A stretch of DNA of 64,000 nt from assembly GCA_003993805.1 (NCBI GenBank), contig RSEF01000026.1, positions 5,101,778 through 5,165,777 of the forward strand, given 5' to 3'. Shown here in pieces: positions 10,561 to 32,205 of this stretch. The notes below the pieces were generated by a model, which made no database searches, had not been told where the DNA came from, and saw only the letters and a program-made list of their open reading frames with translations. Source of the DNA: Himantopus leucocephalus. Its lineage: Eukaryota > Chordata > Aves > Charadriiformes > Recurvirostridae. Positions within the stretch are counted from its first letter, which is position 1; every line of letters starts with the position of its first letter. Made by a program: the position numbers and the translations under genes.

Positions 10561-13500
10561 GCCGCGGGGCTGACCGGCTGCCGCCCGCGCACCCGGGTCG
10601 GCGCCCGCCCTGGGTGCCCGGCGGCCGCTCGGCCGGCTCGGCCCGGCGGAGCCCGCCCGCCGCCCGCCTGGGCCGGACGCGCTCGGCGGCGGAGCGGTGC
10701 GCCGCGGCGGAGCCGCTGGCTCGGGCCCGGCCTCGCCCGGCCGGGCGGAGGGGGGAGCGGAGGAGAACGCTCGGCGCTGCCGGCGCCCGAGCGTGTCCGT
10801 GTCGGCGTGGAGGTGCGGGAGCTGACGGCGGGGCCAGCAGCCCTCGTCGGTCCCTGTCGGTTCTCCCGCGCTGGGGCTGAGCCCAGGGGCGGGGGGGTGG
10901 GGGTGGGTGGAGGGGAGCGGAGCGGAGCGGCGGCCCCGCGGCGGGGACGGGCTCTGCGGGGCTGCGCGAACCCCGGTGCTGCGGCTCGGAACTGCCCAAA
11001 CGCGAGTGCTGAGAGAGTAGAGCTTTCTTCCAGCTGTTCTTGCATTAACACGTACCTGAACTGAGAAGCTGCTGGTGGTTTTCTCGTTGTGTGGGTTTTT
11101 TCTTTTCTTTTTTCTTTTTTTNNNNNNNNNNNNNNNNNNNNNNNNNNNNNNNNNNNNNNNNNNNNNNNNNNNNNNNNNNNNNNNNNNNNNNNNNNNNNNN
11201 NNNNNNNNNNNNNNNNNNNNNTGCCCCATCCCTGGAGGTGTTCAAGGACAGGTTGGACGGGGCTCTGACCACCCTGGTCTGGTGGGAGGTGTCCCTGCCC
11301 AGCGCAGGGGGGTGGGACTGGGTGGGCTTTAAGGTCCCTCCCAACCCAAACCGTTCTGTGATTTCTGTGAATGCTGAAATGTATGCCTGACCACTGGATT
11401 TCTAGGTAGACCTCTAATTTCCTCAATTTTTGGTCCAATTTTGTGTATACACTGTAGCAGTATTATCAGAACGACTGCATGAATGAACCCTAGATTTTTT
11501 TTACTATGATCATAGGGAAAAGACCTGTAAGACATGACTGAAATGAAGAATGCACTTATTTCAGTAGCACACAGCTTGAAATGCAAAAGCAACCGTCAAC
11601 TGTGCAAATTAGTAGAGAGTTTAAGCTCGCTGGTGAAGGACTAAATCACAATGAAACTTTGTGTGGCGGTTTCCTCAAGTCATCCTGGAAGTGTTGAATT
11701 TTTCCTGAATTGGTCAAATACTAACTTGCTATTACTGAAACATTAGAAGTATTACCTTTCACTAGTACAGTCAGGAGCTCTTTTCTCATGGGGTACCCTA
11801 TGGGCATGTGTTCTAAACAGTCTCTGTGCATATTCCCAAAGGCACCTCTAATGAAATATATGTAGATGAGTCCAAGATTTGTCTCAGCTGTGGTCTAGTG
11901 TATTATATTAATCAATTTTAATCTCTTGTAGCCCAACTAAAGCTGTGGTGGTATTGTCTTTTCCTTTGTGGCCACTCAGGTCAATCGAACGTACTGCTGT
12001 GGAACCTACAGAGCAGGACCGATGCGGCAGATCAGTCTTGTTGGAGCAGTGGACGAAGAAGTTGGGGACTACTTCCCAGAATTTTTAGATATGTTAGAAG
12101 AATCTCCATTTCTCAGAGTAAGCAGTAACTTGTGTTAGAGTGCTATAGATATTGAAACAATTACTAAGTTTCATATATTTCCAAGTAATTCGAAACCATA
12201 AGGTATTTTCTGTATTGATGTGCTTATCATTTGGGGTACAGAGGTAATTCTTTCCTGTGTCCAGATAAAAGGTATTGAATTAGGTAGCTACGGTTGTGTA
12301 AATAATTGAAAAATTAAATATAGTTTATCATATATACACTACAGAATCATCTACTTCCCTAAAAACTAAGTTTGATAAAGTTAGCTTGGAATATATTTTA
12401 CCTCTTGAACTTATTTTAGTTTCTATGCAATGCTTTTGACATAAAACTTGAAACAGTTTTACCAAAGGCATCATTTAATTTTTCTATCTCACCCAGTGTT
12501 TTGTGTTTTATGTGTGTTTTGTGGGTTGTTTTGTTTTCATTTTCTTTTAGATGACTTTGCCCTGGGGTACTCTGTCTAGTCTCAGACTACAGTGCAGGTC
12601 ACAAAGTGATGATGGTCCCATAATGTGGGTCAGACCAGGAGAGCAGATGATCCCAACAGCTGATATGCCAAAATCGCCATTCAAACGGCGCCGGTAATGT
12701 TTTGTTTTCTTTCTGTATTAAAGGTAAAACATTGCAGTTATGTCTGTGAAAGATTTGAGAACAAAACCTGAATACTTTGTGTAACGAGTTCTTCAGAAGA
12801 CTAATTCACAGATCTAAGTTTTTCATTTTCATTTCTCTTTCAAGTTGTCTCAGTGGATAAAATGAATGTGTTATTTGTGATGCTTATTTTATTTCACCAC
12901 TCTTCATGGTAGTATGTCCTACATCAATGCTTTAAGATTGAAATCTCTTTTTATTACCCTTCAGGAGACTTGTTTTATTCATCTTATTTATGTGGAAAGA
13001 ACTAATTTGGTGGTGGGGGCAGGTGACATGCTCTAAATCAGCAGAGTTCCTTACACCGTTCATGTTGCATTTTAATGTTAGTGCTGAAGCACTTGTAATA
13101 CTGTCTGCCTTCTTGGGAATTACTGTGGTATACATATGTACTTGCTATCTTTCTCAGGAAGAGGGTGCTGTAGAACAAATTTTAGGAGATAAAGAATTTG
13201 AACCATATTTTAATTGTAATTTCAAGCAGAATTTTTGGACGTATTCCCAAATAACTAAACTTCAGTATCTATTAAAATAGCTCTATTTTACATAGCGTTA
13301 AATTCCTGGAAGAATTCTTTCGGTACAAGTGAAGACAAAATTTATTTTTTTAGTGATTCAATTTATTTTATGAAGTTTGATCTCGTAGCCTGAATTATAC
13401 TTTGCTGTATTTGTTTCAATCTTTTATTGTTGAATAGACACTTAGAAGAAATCAGAGGGAAGTGCTTTGTCTTTGATTTTAAAGCCTGCAGCACACAACA

Positions 13501-15897
13501 TCTTAAAGATTGTTTTAATACAAGTTTTTGGGGGTTTTTTCGAGTAGTCTGAAACACTTTTTAGTATGTCTTTTTATCATGTTTAGGTCAATGAATGAAA
13601 TAAAGAATCTCCAGTACCTACCTCGGACCAGTGAGCCCCGTGAGGTTCTGTTTGAAGACAGAACAAGAGCTCATGCTGATCATGTGGGTCAAGGGTTTGA
13701 CTGGCAGAGTACAGCTGCTGTAGGTGTTCTGAAGGCTGTACAGTTTGGGGAATGGTAAGTGCCTTTGAAACACAACTATGCTGGTAGGAGAGGGTAATTA
13801 GAAACTTTTTTTCCTCTTAAAAAAAGAAAATTCCTTGGAAGACGAGCCTAATCAAAGAAATGGTTTAAACCCTGTAATGAGATAAATGCTGTCTAGAGCT
13901 TGACAAACACAAGCTACGTACCTGTTGTTTTTCCCTCTTCTTGAGGCAGGAGAAAAGTTGTAACAGCAGCTTGCAGAAAATGTTAGTGACATACAAAATA
14001 AGCCTTAAGATACCATGCCTGGACCATCATCTGTGGCTGTTCTTTTCCTGAATAGGTATATTAATGCTGACTTCTGTAATGGTAGTCTCAGAACTCAATG
14101 TAATTAATTTCATAGCTACAGTGCTTTCTCATTTCATGTACCGAGGACATTGCTGTTGACTTTGTAACAGCAAACTAGAGTTGCATCGTTGTTATTTCTA
14201 GCAATGCCAGTAGTAATTCGATAGTATCATTAGCAATACTGTTAGATTTTCATATGAATAGAAGGTGCCAGACCTTCCTTTACTCCGATTCACAGCCATT
14301 GAATAAGACCCAGCTCCTCATTGCTTCAGCTTCAGAGTTAGTTACTTTACGTTTTTCCTTTAATACAGAATTATTCTGTCTAGTTGTAGAATGGAAAAAT
14401 TAAGGCAAACTGTGGTTCCTAGAACATACAGAGAACTTCGCTAGTGGCAATTTGAACTTAGTTCATGGACACTTCAGTATAGTGTTTGTCCACAAAAACA
14501 TCGCTTCTGTTTTGCATGTATCGAGAAAGAAGTATAATAAAATAATAAAAAAAAAAATCTAGGAATTATACCTCCTTTTCAAAATAATGTGTGTATTGAG
14601 AAGTGATGAGACTTCACGTCCAGTGTAAAACTGAAGTACATCGTTGGTTCAATGAAACTTTCTGCTGGAAAAAGCTATAATTCTTTAACTCAAATTCTTT
14701 AAAAATTCCTGGAATTCTCATCTTTTTCTAGGAGTGACCAGCCTCGTATAACCAAAGATGTGGTTTGTTTTCATGCTGAAGATTTCACTGATGTTGTGCA
14801 GAGACTTCAGTTGGACCTGCATGAACCTCCAGTATCACAGGTACTGAATCTTCCCTAGTGACAGCTCATTCTTAGCATTTTGGAAGTAGCTTCTGAGTTT
14901 TCAGGTTAACTGTATAGCCAGCCCTTTCGTATCCTCAGTGGCCCTCCATTCACAGACCTCTTGGGCAACTTCCTTTGTCATGTTTCAGAATAGAATAGTT
15001 CAGTTGGAAGGGACCTACAACGATCATCTAGTCCAACTGCTTTTCCTTTCCACCAAGCTGGGATTTATGCTGTGAGTCATGATAATGTGCTGTAGAAACA
15101 ATTAGCAGTTGATTGAGAAGTCATGTATGCCTGTTTCTGCTTTTTCTAATATACTGATGTTGTTTTAGGATCCTGTCAGCCAAAACAATGCAGCCTCATG
15201 TCGAACCTACTGTTTTCAACTATAACTGTAGAATGCTCTTAACTGTTCGTTGTCCTGTCTTAAGATGTGCGCGTTAGATAAATAATATCTTAAAAGTACA
15301 ATTTTCATTTCAATTTGAAGTTTTACCTGTTAAACAGGAACATTGTGATTTAGACATGAAGTATGTTGAAAATAGGTGGATACTGAATTTACTTTAAACA
15401 GAGTATTCCACTAACTTTACCATCTTTCCTTCTCTCAGTGTGTTCAATGGGTGGATGAAGCCAAACTAAACCAAATGAGACGGGAAGGCATTCGCTATGC
15501 TAGAATTCAGTTGTGTGACAATGACATCTACTTCATCCCTAGAAATGTCATTCATCAGTTCAAAACAGTGTCAGCAGTCTGCAGCTTAGCCTGGCACATA
15601 AGACTTAAACAATATCACCCTGTGGGGGAGACTTCTCAAAATGCAGAAAGCAATTCAAGCTTGAACAGTAGCGTTCCTGGAAAGACAGAGTCAGAAGGTG
15701 AACCCCAATGTGTGAGTGTAAAAATAGAGTCTGAAGAACCAGGTATAGAAATGCAGCTTACAGCAGGGGTGCTCTCCTCTGTTTCTTCAATATCAGGACT
15801 TGTGCAACCAGATCAGGTGGCCCAGCCCCTTCCAGGTTTTAAAATAGAGTCTGATCAGCAACACAATCCACAGGATCATGCAGGCTCTTCTGTGTGA
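10110..15897 (+). CDS. RSBN1: RSBN1 (round spermatid basic protein 1), interrupted by an assembly gap
   Basis: Nuclear chromatin protein of the RSBN1/DPY-21 family, reported to include H4K20me2 demethylases. Coding pieces: 10110 to about 10513 (exon 1, 3' end unresolved), then 11980-12117, 12551-12693, 13587-13754, 14732-14840, 15439-15897 (338 residues plus TGA). The downstream exons are nearly identical to human, for example [37 protein letters not shown] and [19 protein letters not shown]. Exon 1 starts [11 protein letters not shown] with a good start context (G at -3 and +4). It carries proline/alanine-rich sequence, a LFAFSPL motif (human LFTFSPL) and a HHHHRHR histidine run. The part that should join exon 1 to 11980 is absent. 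In human this covers a lysine-rich stretch through KMYNKEVQTVCAGL to the NFHTQ junction, roughly 200 residues or more. It presumably sits in the N gap. Confidence 0.94.
10514..10559. repeat. N plus 45-base poly-G run
   Basis: One N at 10514 is followed by 45 consecutive G (10515-10559) inside RSBN1 exon 1. An uninterrupted G homopolymer next to an N is more like a sequencing or gap-filling artefact (no-signal calls in two-colour chemistry) than a biological repeat. It creates fictitious polyglycine, and polyproline on the other strand, in conceptual translations. Confidence 0.8.
11122..11221. other. assembly gap (100 N)
   Basis: Exactly 100 N, the conventional length for a gap of unknown size. 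It is preceded by a T-rich pyrimidine tract (about 11095-11121) and followed directly by a CR1 3' end. RSBN1 coding sequence between exon 1 and exon 11980-12117 is missing here. Confidence 0.97.
11222..11370 (+). mobile_element. CR1 LINE 3' end (sense), truncated by the gap
   Basis: Contains the diagnostic CR1 3' module: a TCCCTGGAGGTGTTCAAGG segment, CTGGTCTGGTGGGAGGTGTC, GGTCCCTCCCAACCCAAACC, and the short terminal repeats TTCTGTGATTTCTGTGA (11354-11370). CR1 elements end in such 8-bp-type repeats rather than poly(A). The left side is hidden in the gap, so the element may be longer. Confidence 0.9.
11980..12117 (+). CDS. RSBN1: RSBN1 internal exon ([14 protein letters not shown])
   Basis: 46 codons, phase 0 at both ends, between CCACTCAG and AGA|GTAAGC. 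Encodes the start of the conserved C-terminal core, including [20 protein letters not shown]. It is identical to remembered human sequence except for the terminal Arg, which is Lys in human. Confidence 0.95.
12551..12693 (+). CDS. RSBN1: RSBN1 internal exon ([15 protein letters not shown])
   Basis: Follows TTTTCTTTTAG and ends CGCCG|GTAATG. Encodes [20 protein letters not shown] through [11 protein letters not shown], a basic patch that fits a nuclear protein. The last two bases are completed by G from exon 13587. Confidence 0.94.
13587..13754 (+). CDS. RSBN1: RSBN1 internal exon ([15 protein letters not shown])
   Basis: 168 bp between GTTTAG and AATG|GTAAGT. Encodes [20 protein letters not shown] through [11 protein letters not shown], essentially invariant between this bird and human. 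Confidence 0.95.
14732..14840 (+). CDS. RSBN1: RSBN1 internal exon ([18 protein letters not shown])
   Basis: 109 bp between TTTTTCTAG and TCACAG|GTACTG. Encodes [18 protein letters not shown] followed by [17 protein letters not shown]. Ends in phase 0. Confidence 0.94.
14987..15040 (-). mobile_element. CR1 fragment (antisense) in RSBN1 intron
   Basis: AGTTGGAAGGGACCTACAA with TCATCTAGTCCAACTGC, preceded by AGAATAGAATAGTT, is the reverse complement of a CR1 3' end. It is short and diverged. Confidence 0.8.
15439..15897 (+). CDS. RSBN1: RSBN1 terminal coding exon
   Basis: 153 codons including TGA. The first part ([20 protein letters not shown] through [15 protein letters not shown]) is near-identical to human. 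The tail after that diverges into a Ser/Glu-rich disordered segment with two KIES repeats that match the SUMO-acceptor consensus. Ends GSSV, close to the human TTSV. Confidence 0.95.
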   Translation, partial: CVQWVDEAKLNQMRREGIRYARIQLCDNDIYFIPRNVIHQFKTVSAVCSLAWHIRLKQYHPVGETSQNAESNSSLNSSVPGKTESEGEPQCVSVKIESEEPGIEMQLTAGVLSSVSSISGLVQPDQVAQPLPGFKIESDQQHNPQDHAGSSV

Positions 15898-16840
15898 TAT
15901 GTATATAATCAAACATTTTTTTAACAACTTTTTAAAATTTTGATGTGAAGTTATAGTTTTATAACTGGCTTATGTTTTATTGGAGAAATCTTGCCTATAA
16001 TTCTATAAAGAAAGGTGACATTCCAAAATGTCAAGCATATCTTTTTTACACAGATTATGCAAAATTCAAGTTGTATTTTAACCCCTTAGTACAACCTGTA
16101 ACAGTGGTCTACCACTTCTTTCTGTTTAAGTAAAGAGATATTAAATATCTCCTCAAAGTCAGAATGAAATTCCTCCAGGAACATAAAATGATTGAACTGT
16201 ACTGGTCAGTGTTATTTCCCTACTTTTACTTTATCTCTAATCTTCAGCAGAAAGTGATACTTTTGTAGAAGACTTGCAAAGTGACTTTCCCATCTCATTT
16301 TAACTGCTTAAAAAAAAAAAAAAGAGAGAAAGCACAGCACTTTTGATGATTTGTGAAATTTTTGGTATATCTGTTCTTGACATGTTGGTTTATATACAAG
16401 TTGGGTTTATATACAAACTATAGAAATTGATCTCTATTTCTTACAGTTCCTACAAAGGTCATCTGTAAAATTAACTGAAGAAAGTGTCTGACCCTGTTGA
16501 AATGCAATGACTTACTGACCTAACACTTCTCATAGCACTGCTTATGTTGTTTGGTGCGAGGGTTTTGCTTCCAAAATACATCTTCCCTGAATATGATTAA
16601 TACTAGTGTCAAAATTAGAGAACCTATTGGTAGTCTTGTGGAGGAAACTGCTATCTTTGAGCACTTTAAGGCTTTAAAATACTAACCAACTTGGCAGCTT
16701 GTTTTGATCAGGTCGTAACGTGTCCAATGGAACCACACTTTCCCTTGTACTGATGCACTTAATATAATAGCATTGAGTTGATAACTGACTTACACAGTAA
16801 GGCTGTCCTTATTCTAGGAAGTTCTGTATTACTGTTTCAC

Positions 16841-16846
16841 AATAAA
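16841..16846 (+). terminator. AATAAA, proximal RSBN1 poly(A) candidate
   Basis: Canonical hexamer in CACAATAAAAAG, about 0.94 kb after the RSBN1 stop. Confidence 0.4.
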
Positions 16847-18005
16847 AAGTATTATGGCATTGGACTGCTGTTTCCATGTGTAGCTTCTGGGTGCCCAGGT
16901 ACTGTGGAAAAATCAGTGGCACATGCTAAATGTGTAGAATGTCAGCTATCAACAGTTTTTAAACAATCTTTCAATATTTCTGGATATTAACATGTAATCT
17001 GTGTTTGACTTTCACTCACCCCATTTATTACTGCCCTGTTCGGTCATCAAAAGGAAAAGTCCTGTCCCTTTCTCCCTCTCCCTTCCCCCTCCCCATGTTT
17101 AGAGTACAAGTTGGGTTTTGGTGCAACTTAAGCTGTCTCCAGATAACTTTATTTGTTCTAATCCTCACTGGGGTAGGAAAGATTTGAAACACTATGTTAG
17201 ACTAGACAAAAGCAAAGATGCTGTGTTAGTTCTGGATGCATCTTTAATATCAATTATTACTCTTCTCTTTATAAGGGTCTCTAAAATATGTTACTCTATT
17301 ATAAATCTTACTTTGTGCAATATTGTTTGTGTAGGCTTTTATATACATATTAGCACCTCAGTGTAGAGGTCACTATTTTAAACGGATAGAAAAATAATCA
17401 TCAGAAGATACTGCAGTGATTAGTTAGAACCTGTATTACTCCTTATGTGTATGTATGTATTGTCTTCGGTACAAAAATGAGGACTAGGAAATATTTCAAT
17501 TTAAAACTAATTTACAGATTGAAGTGGTAGTGACTTGTTTAGTAATCTGTGTAAATAAGGTGTTAGAATGGAAAGCTTTTATGATGAAAAGTAATGTGAT
17601 TCATGCAGGGGTGTAATTTAATCTTAGCAGAAATTCTAGATGACCCAGACTGGTTCATAAATGAGCCGTCTGTTCTCTGGTGGGTTTTTTCCACTTTTTA
17701 TGTTGAGAGGAATTTCATAGCTTTAAGGGTTGTGCAAAGTAAAATTCCTCACAGGCAATAGTGGTTTCAGTTCATCCTTCACATTCAAAGATCGTATTAC
17801 CTAAGGGTGTTCTTTCCTTTTTACAAAGTCTGCTAGTCTTCCAAGTGCCCATTTCACTTCTCACATGTGCTATTCTTTGGTCGTGTCGGTAGAGGTACAT
17901 CAATAAGGTGGCCGTTCTTTGACAGCCAGCACTGCGTACAATCACTCAGGAATTGACAAATCTGCGGATACTACAGTGAGTCTGCAAACATAACTTTAAA
18001 GGCAG

Positions 18006-18011
18006 AATAAA
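18006..18011 (+). terminator. AATAAA, middle RSBN1 poly(A) candidate
   Basis: Canonical hexamer in GCAGAATAAACAG, about 2.1 kb after the RSBN1 stop. Confidence 0.35.
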
Positions 18012-19098
18012 CAGATGAAGAGCCCCCATGCACCAACTTGTCTGTTTCATAGTGGAAGTTGAGATAGAATGAAGAGGGAATCAGTTTGGAAGTCCTCTGT
18101 AAATTCTAATAGCGTGTTTTCAGCTGGATAAAGGAAGACCACCAGAGTGGCTCATGTTACTTTCAAAACTGTAGCTTTAGAGAAATCTGTGACTACAGCC
18201 TGAAATACCAGGAAAATGCTCTGACTTACCTGTTTGGGTGGAGGGACATGACCAATAGTGTCACGCTCTATGTTCTGTTCAGTTACTAACTTAATAATTA
18301 ATGTCAGATTTAAATACAGAAATGTATCTTCAAATGACTTGAATGTTGCTGATGCTGTTCTAGCGTGCTTGGAAAATTGAGGAAGAGAGGAGCAAACTTT
18401 ATAAAAACCTATTACCTAAATACATTATCAGCTTTGGTATGCTTTAACCAAAATTACATGCTTCAAAGTCCACCTCAATTCTGGGTGTAAAGTATGAGAG
18501 GGATTGCTTATGAAGCCAATTGCTAAACTGTCTAGCCATTGTTTCAAGACCACTTTGATTGCACTGAAAATAACAGAGCAGAATTAGAACAATGCCTTGA
18601 TGTGAAGGATGCAAATGTTTTCCAGAACAAGACGTGGAATACTGATTTTTATAAGCTATAGCTGTTTAGAAATGAACTAAGGAGTTCAAGCCACGTAGTG
18701 TTTGTTGAGCAAAACAGATCTCTCAGTAGGTCCAAGCAAATATTTTTTTTTAATAGCTCATGTTAAATAACTGGCTGTTTGAATTTCTCCATAAAATTTC
18801 ATAAAACAGCCTACATAATGAGATAATCAAACTTTGGCAAATTTCACGGGTGGTTCTAATAGTTGTCTGTAGTACCCAGATAGATACAGAACAGTTGATA
18901 AATATGAATGCACTGGTCAGTTACTGTAAATCCTCAGCTCTCCAATGTGAGGATCTGCCCTGTGATACACGTGTGTCAGTTGACAACTAGAAAACGCTCC
19001 TGCTTTATGCTGGAGACAACTGCTAATTGGCCAAGCGCTCTGTCTGTAAAGGGTGATCGGCTTTGAGATACGGCACTCAGGCTTAGGCGTCTTTTTTA

Positions 19099-19104
19099 AA
19101 TAAA
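19099..19104 (+). terminator. AATAAA, distal RSBN1 poly(A) candidate
   Basis: Hexamer in TTTAAATAAAGTGCTGTTG, followed by GT-rich sequence. It is the last one I see before the PHTF1 CpG island. Confidence 0.45.
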
Positions 19105-20223
19105 GTGCTGTTGATTAAAATTGTCACTTGCTGTCGCAAAGTGAGCAGCTCAGTTGTGCTAGAAAAATGCAATTTAAAGATGAAGTATCAGTTAGCTTCG
19201 GTTTCCTCTCTCCTTTAGACAAGTCATGCTACAAGTCATTTTGTGCAGATACTTGACACGTTCTCTTCCAGGAAGGTGGGACACTTGGTGAAGTGTTCTC
19301 AGGGGATTTATAATGGACATTTTTCACAGGTATAGATCTTGCCATAGAGAAAAAGGGCTCTCTACTGTGCTCTGTCAGTTTTCCTGCCTGTCGCAGTTTA
19401 GTTCCGCCGGACATGGCGAATTGTTGGAGCTTTTCCCACAGACCTGAGCTCGGGTCCTCCGTCCGGCCTGGCCTGCCCTTTTCAGGTCTGAATCCACCCA
19501 GTCATGAACTCTGAAACGGCCATTTCCGCGGAGAGCTGAGCGTTGGCAGCTCGTGCGCGCCCAGGGGGTGCGGGGAGAGGGAAGGCTTGTTACCGCTCCC
19601 AAAAAAGCAGCTTTTCTCCCCAAAGCTGCTTGGCGTGTCCTGCTGCTGCGGTGGGAATGCCGGCGGCGCTGAGGCTGGGGGCGGAGGGGGCCTGCGGGGC
19701 TCGTCGGGCACGGGGGAGAGACGCGCTTCTGGCTGCTTTGTACAACGTGTAAAGAGATTTCTGTATTGCTGTTCTTGTGATTTAATTTGATTTTGATTGG
19801 CAGCTACGATTTTTTTCTGTGGTTTTAATTTATCTAAGGTCTCTGCCTACAGAGGACGTGTACAATTGCCTGGAAGACTGTTTGCTTTGTGCGGCCTTAG
19901 TGTATTTATTGGCATTGGCGCGGGTCCGGAGGCGTCGGGCGGCGCAGGCCGCGCGTGCTCCAAGGCGGCGCGTCTCTGTCAGGAGCTGACTGTACACCAG
20001 TGTCAAACTGTTAAGCTATTTCTTTGTAAAATAGTCCAATGGAATGCATAGAATTTTTTCCTGTAAAGTATTTTTTTAATAAACAAAGTCTGATTTTGTC
20101 CTTTACTGCCTGGCTGCTTATTTCCGCTCTGGGGGCGGGGCCGGGCTCGGCGCTCTCCCAGCGCTGCCTGGGCGGGGGCGGGGCGGGGGCAGGCGGGGGC
20201 AGTCGAGCACCGGGCTCGCGGCG

Positions 20224-20237
20224 GTCTCCAGGGTAAC
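20224..20237. promoter_or_regulatory. RFX X-box-like site
   Basis: GTCTCCAGGGTAAC resembles the X-box palindrome GTTNCC-NN-GGNAAC. It has one good half site (GGTAAC) and one imperfect half (GTCTCC), 36 bp before the PHTF1 ATG. Binding is inferred. Confidence 0.35.
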
Positions 20238-20272
20238 GGGGCCGGTACCGGGGCCGAGCGCCCCCCGCGCCC

Positions 20273-31142
<10,870 letters not shown>

Positions 31143-31306
31143 ACTGACCAAACATCGGCACTCGGCCCTCTCCACCAGAAAGACAGACCAGAGAAGATAA
31201 CCAACAGCCCGGGCAAAAAGCAGAGGTGCTCTCAAACTACGGGAATCTGTAATTACTATTTTTAAACAAAAGTTCTCCCTCTGCTTTACTGTTCTACAAC
31301 ATACAG

Positions 31307-31312
31307 AATAAA
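31307..31312 (+). terminator. PHTF1 poly(A) signal
   Basis: AATAAA in CAGAATAAACTGG, 165 bases after the TGA, with no earlier canonical hexamer in between. Gives a short 3' UTR. Confidence 0.7.
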
Positions 31313-31329
31313 CTGGTCTAATCCGTGAA

Positions 31330-32205
31330 GTCATCCCACGGCACGCACACACAGCAAAACAGAACTAATGGGGCCAAGCGCCGGCAGCTGGCACTGACCG
31401 CAGCAGGAGCTGGTGCAGCCACGGGAGAGCTGCTGCTGGAGGGACAGCAACAACCACTGCAGGCGCCTCGTTTCTGTAAAAGCTGAATCCTGTGCCTATG
31501 ACAAGTGAAGAGTCAGCCCTCCTGCTCCAGTTCACAACAGCCTTTTTTTTCAGAGCCCTCTGGAGCTACACTGAAATTTTTCAATTTGTGCGTTTGTGCT
31601 TCAGAGCTCTGCTCAGACTGACACCGCCTCGATGCGTTCATCTGAATGTGCTGAAGAGTATTTTTGTTAAAAGCTCGGCGTGCTTGAGGCTTTGCCTCTT
31701 TATCCTGAACCACTGCAGGATGCAGCAAAATTTGGTCCGTGCAACATGAATTCTGCCTCCACGTTGACCGTTAACGCAATATAACAGATTCCTGCTGGTT
31801 GGCTTATGTTAGGTCTTCTGCAAATAAATGATGATCATTTTTTTGAAAACATTAGTTACCGGAGAACAACCTTACAACACAAACTGCAAGTAAAGCATTT
31901 ATCAACTACAGACTGTTTTGCTGTGCTCATTCCCTGTAACCCCTCGGTTGTGCTCAGCCCGGGCTCTGTCCCAGGGCGTCCTGGCCTGTCTTCTCCTGCC
32001 AACCAGCTTTGTTCCGTGTTCCCAGAAGCTGTTGCAGCTCCGCACTGCAGTCGTGCCTTACACGGGAATACCCGAGGAAGAAACCTGTTGTGAGAATCAG
32101 CTCAGTGGAAGAGATGTGGCCCAAAAGTAGATCAATGTTTAGAAAGGGCATCGGAGAGAAACAGAATGTTTTAAAGACGTCTGTTAGACTTACATTCTCC
32201 TTAAC
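31330..32205. other. spacer between converging PHTF1 and MAGI3 3' ends
   Basis: About 0.9 kb between the PHTF1 poly(A) signal and the likely MAGI3 poly(A) signal. No exon or known repeat was recognised. An AATAAA on the + strand near 31823 could serve a longer PHTF1 mRNA. Confidence 0.5.

Larger units (their letters stand above)
9420..10960. promoter_or_regulatory. CpG island / RSBN1 promoter region
   Basis: A sharp change from AT-rich sequence to dense C, G and CpG, covering the RSBN1 start codon and exon 1. No TATA box was seen. Recognisable elements between 9946 and 10035 are an E-box, a perfect NRF-1 palindrome and two ZNF143-like motifs, listed separately. This is a typical housekeeping CpG-island promoter. 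Boundaries are approximate. Confidence 0.8.
15898..19110 (+). other. RSBN1: probable long RSBN1 3' UTR
   Basis: AT-rich, with no splice-supported coding exon and no repeat that I recognise. Canonical AATAAA hexamers occur at 16841, 18006 and 19099. A Pumilio-type TGTAAATA lies at 17550-17557. Human RSBN1 has a multi-kilobase 3' UTR, so the mRNA could extend to the last hexamer. The actual end cannot be read from the DNA. Confidence 0.55.

Noticed and set aside
9797..11438. Long open frames of 400 and 451 codons on the minus strand across the RSBN1 CpG island
   Set aside because: They arise from high GC with few stop codons, run through the poly-G artefact (as polyproline) and the N gap, and match no family.
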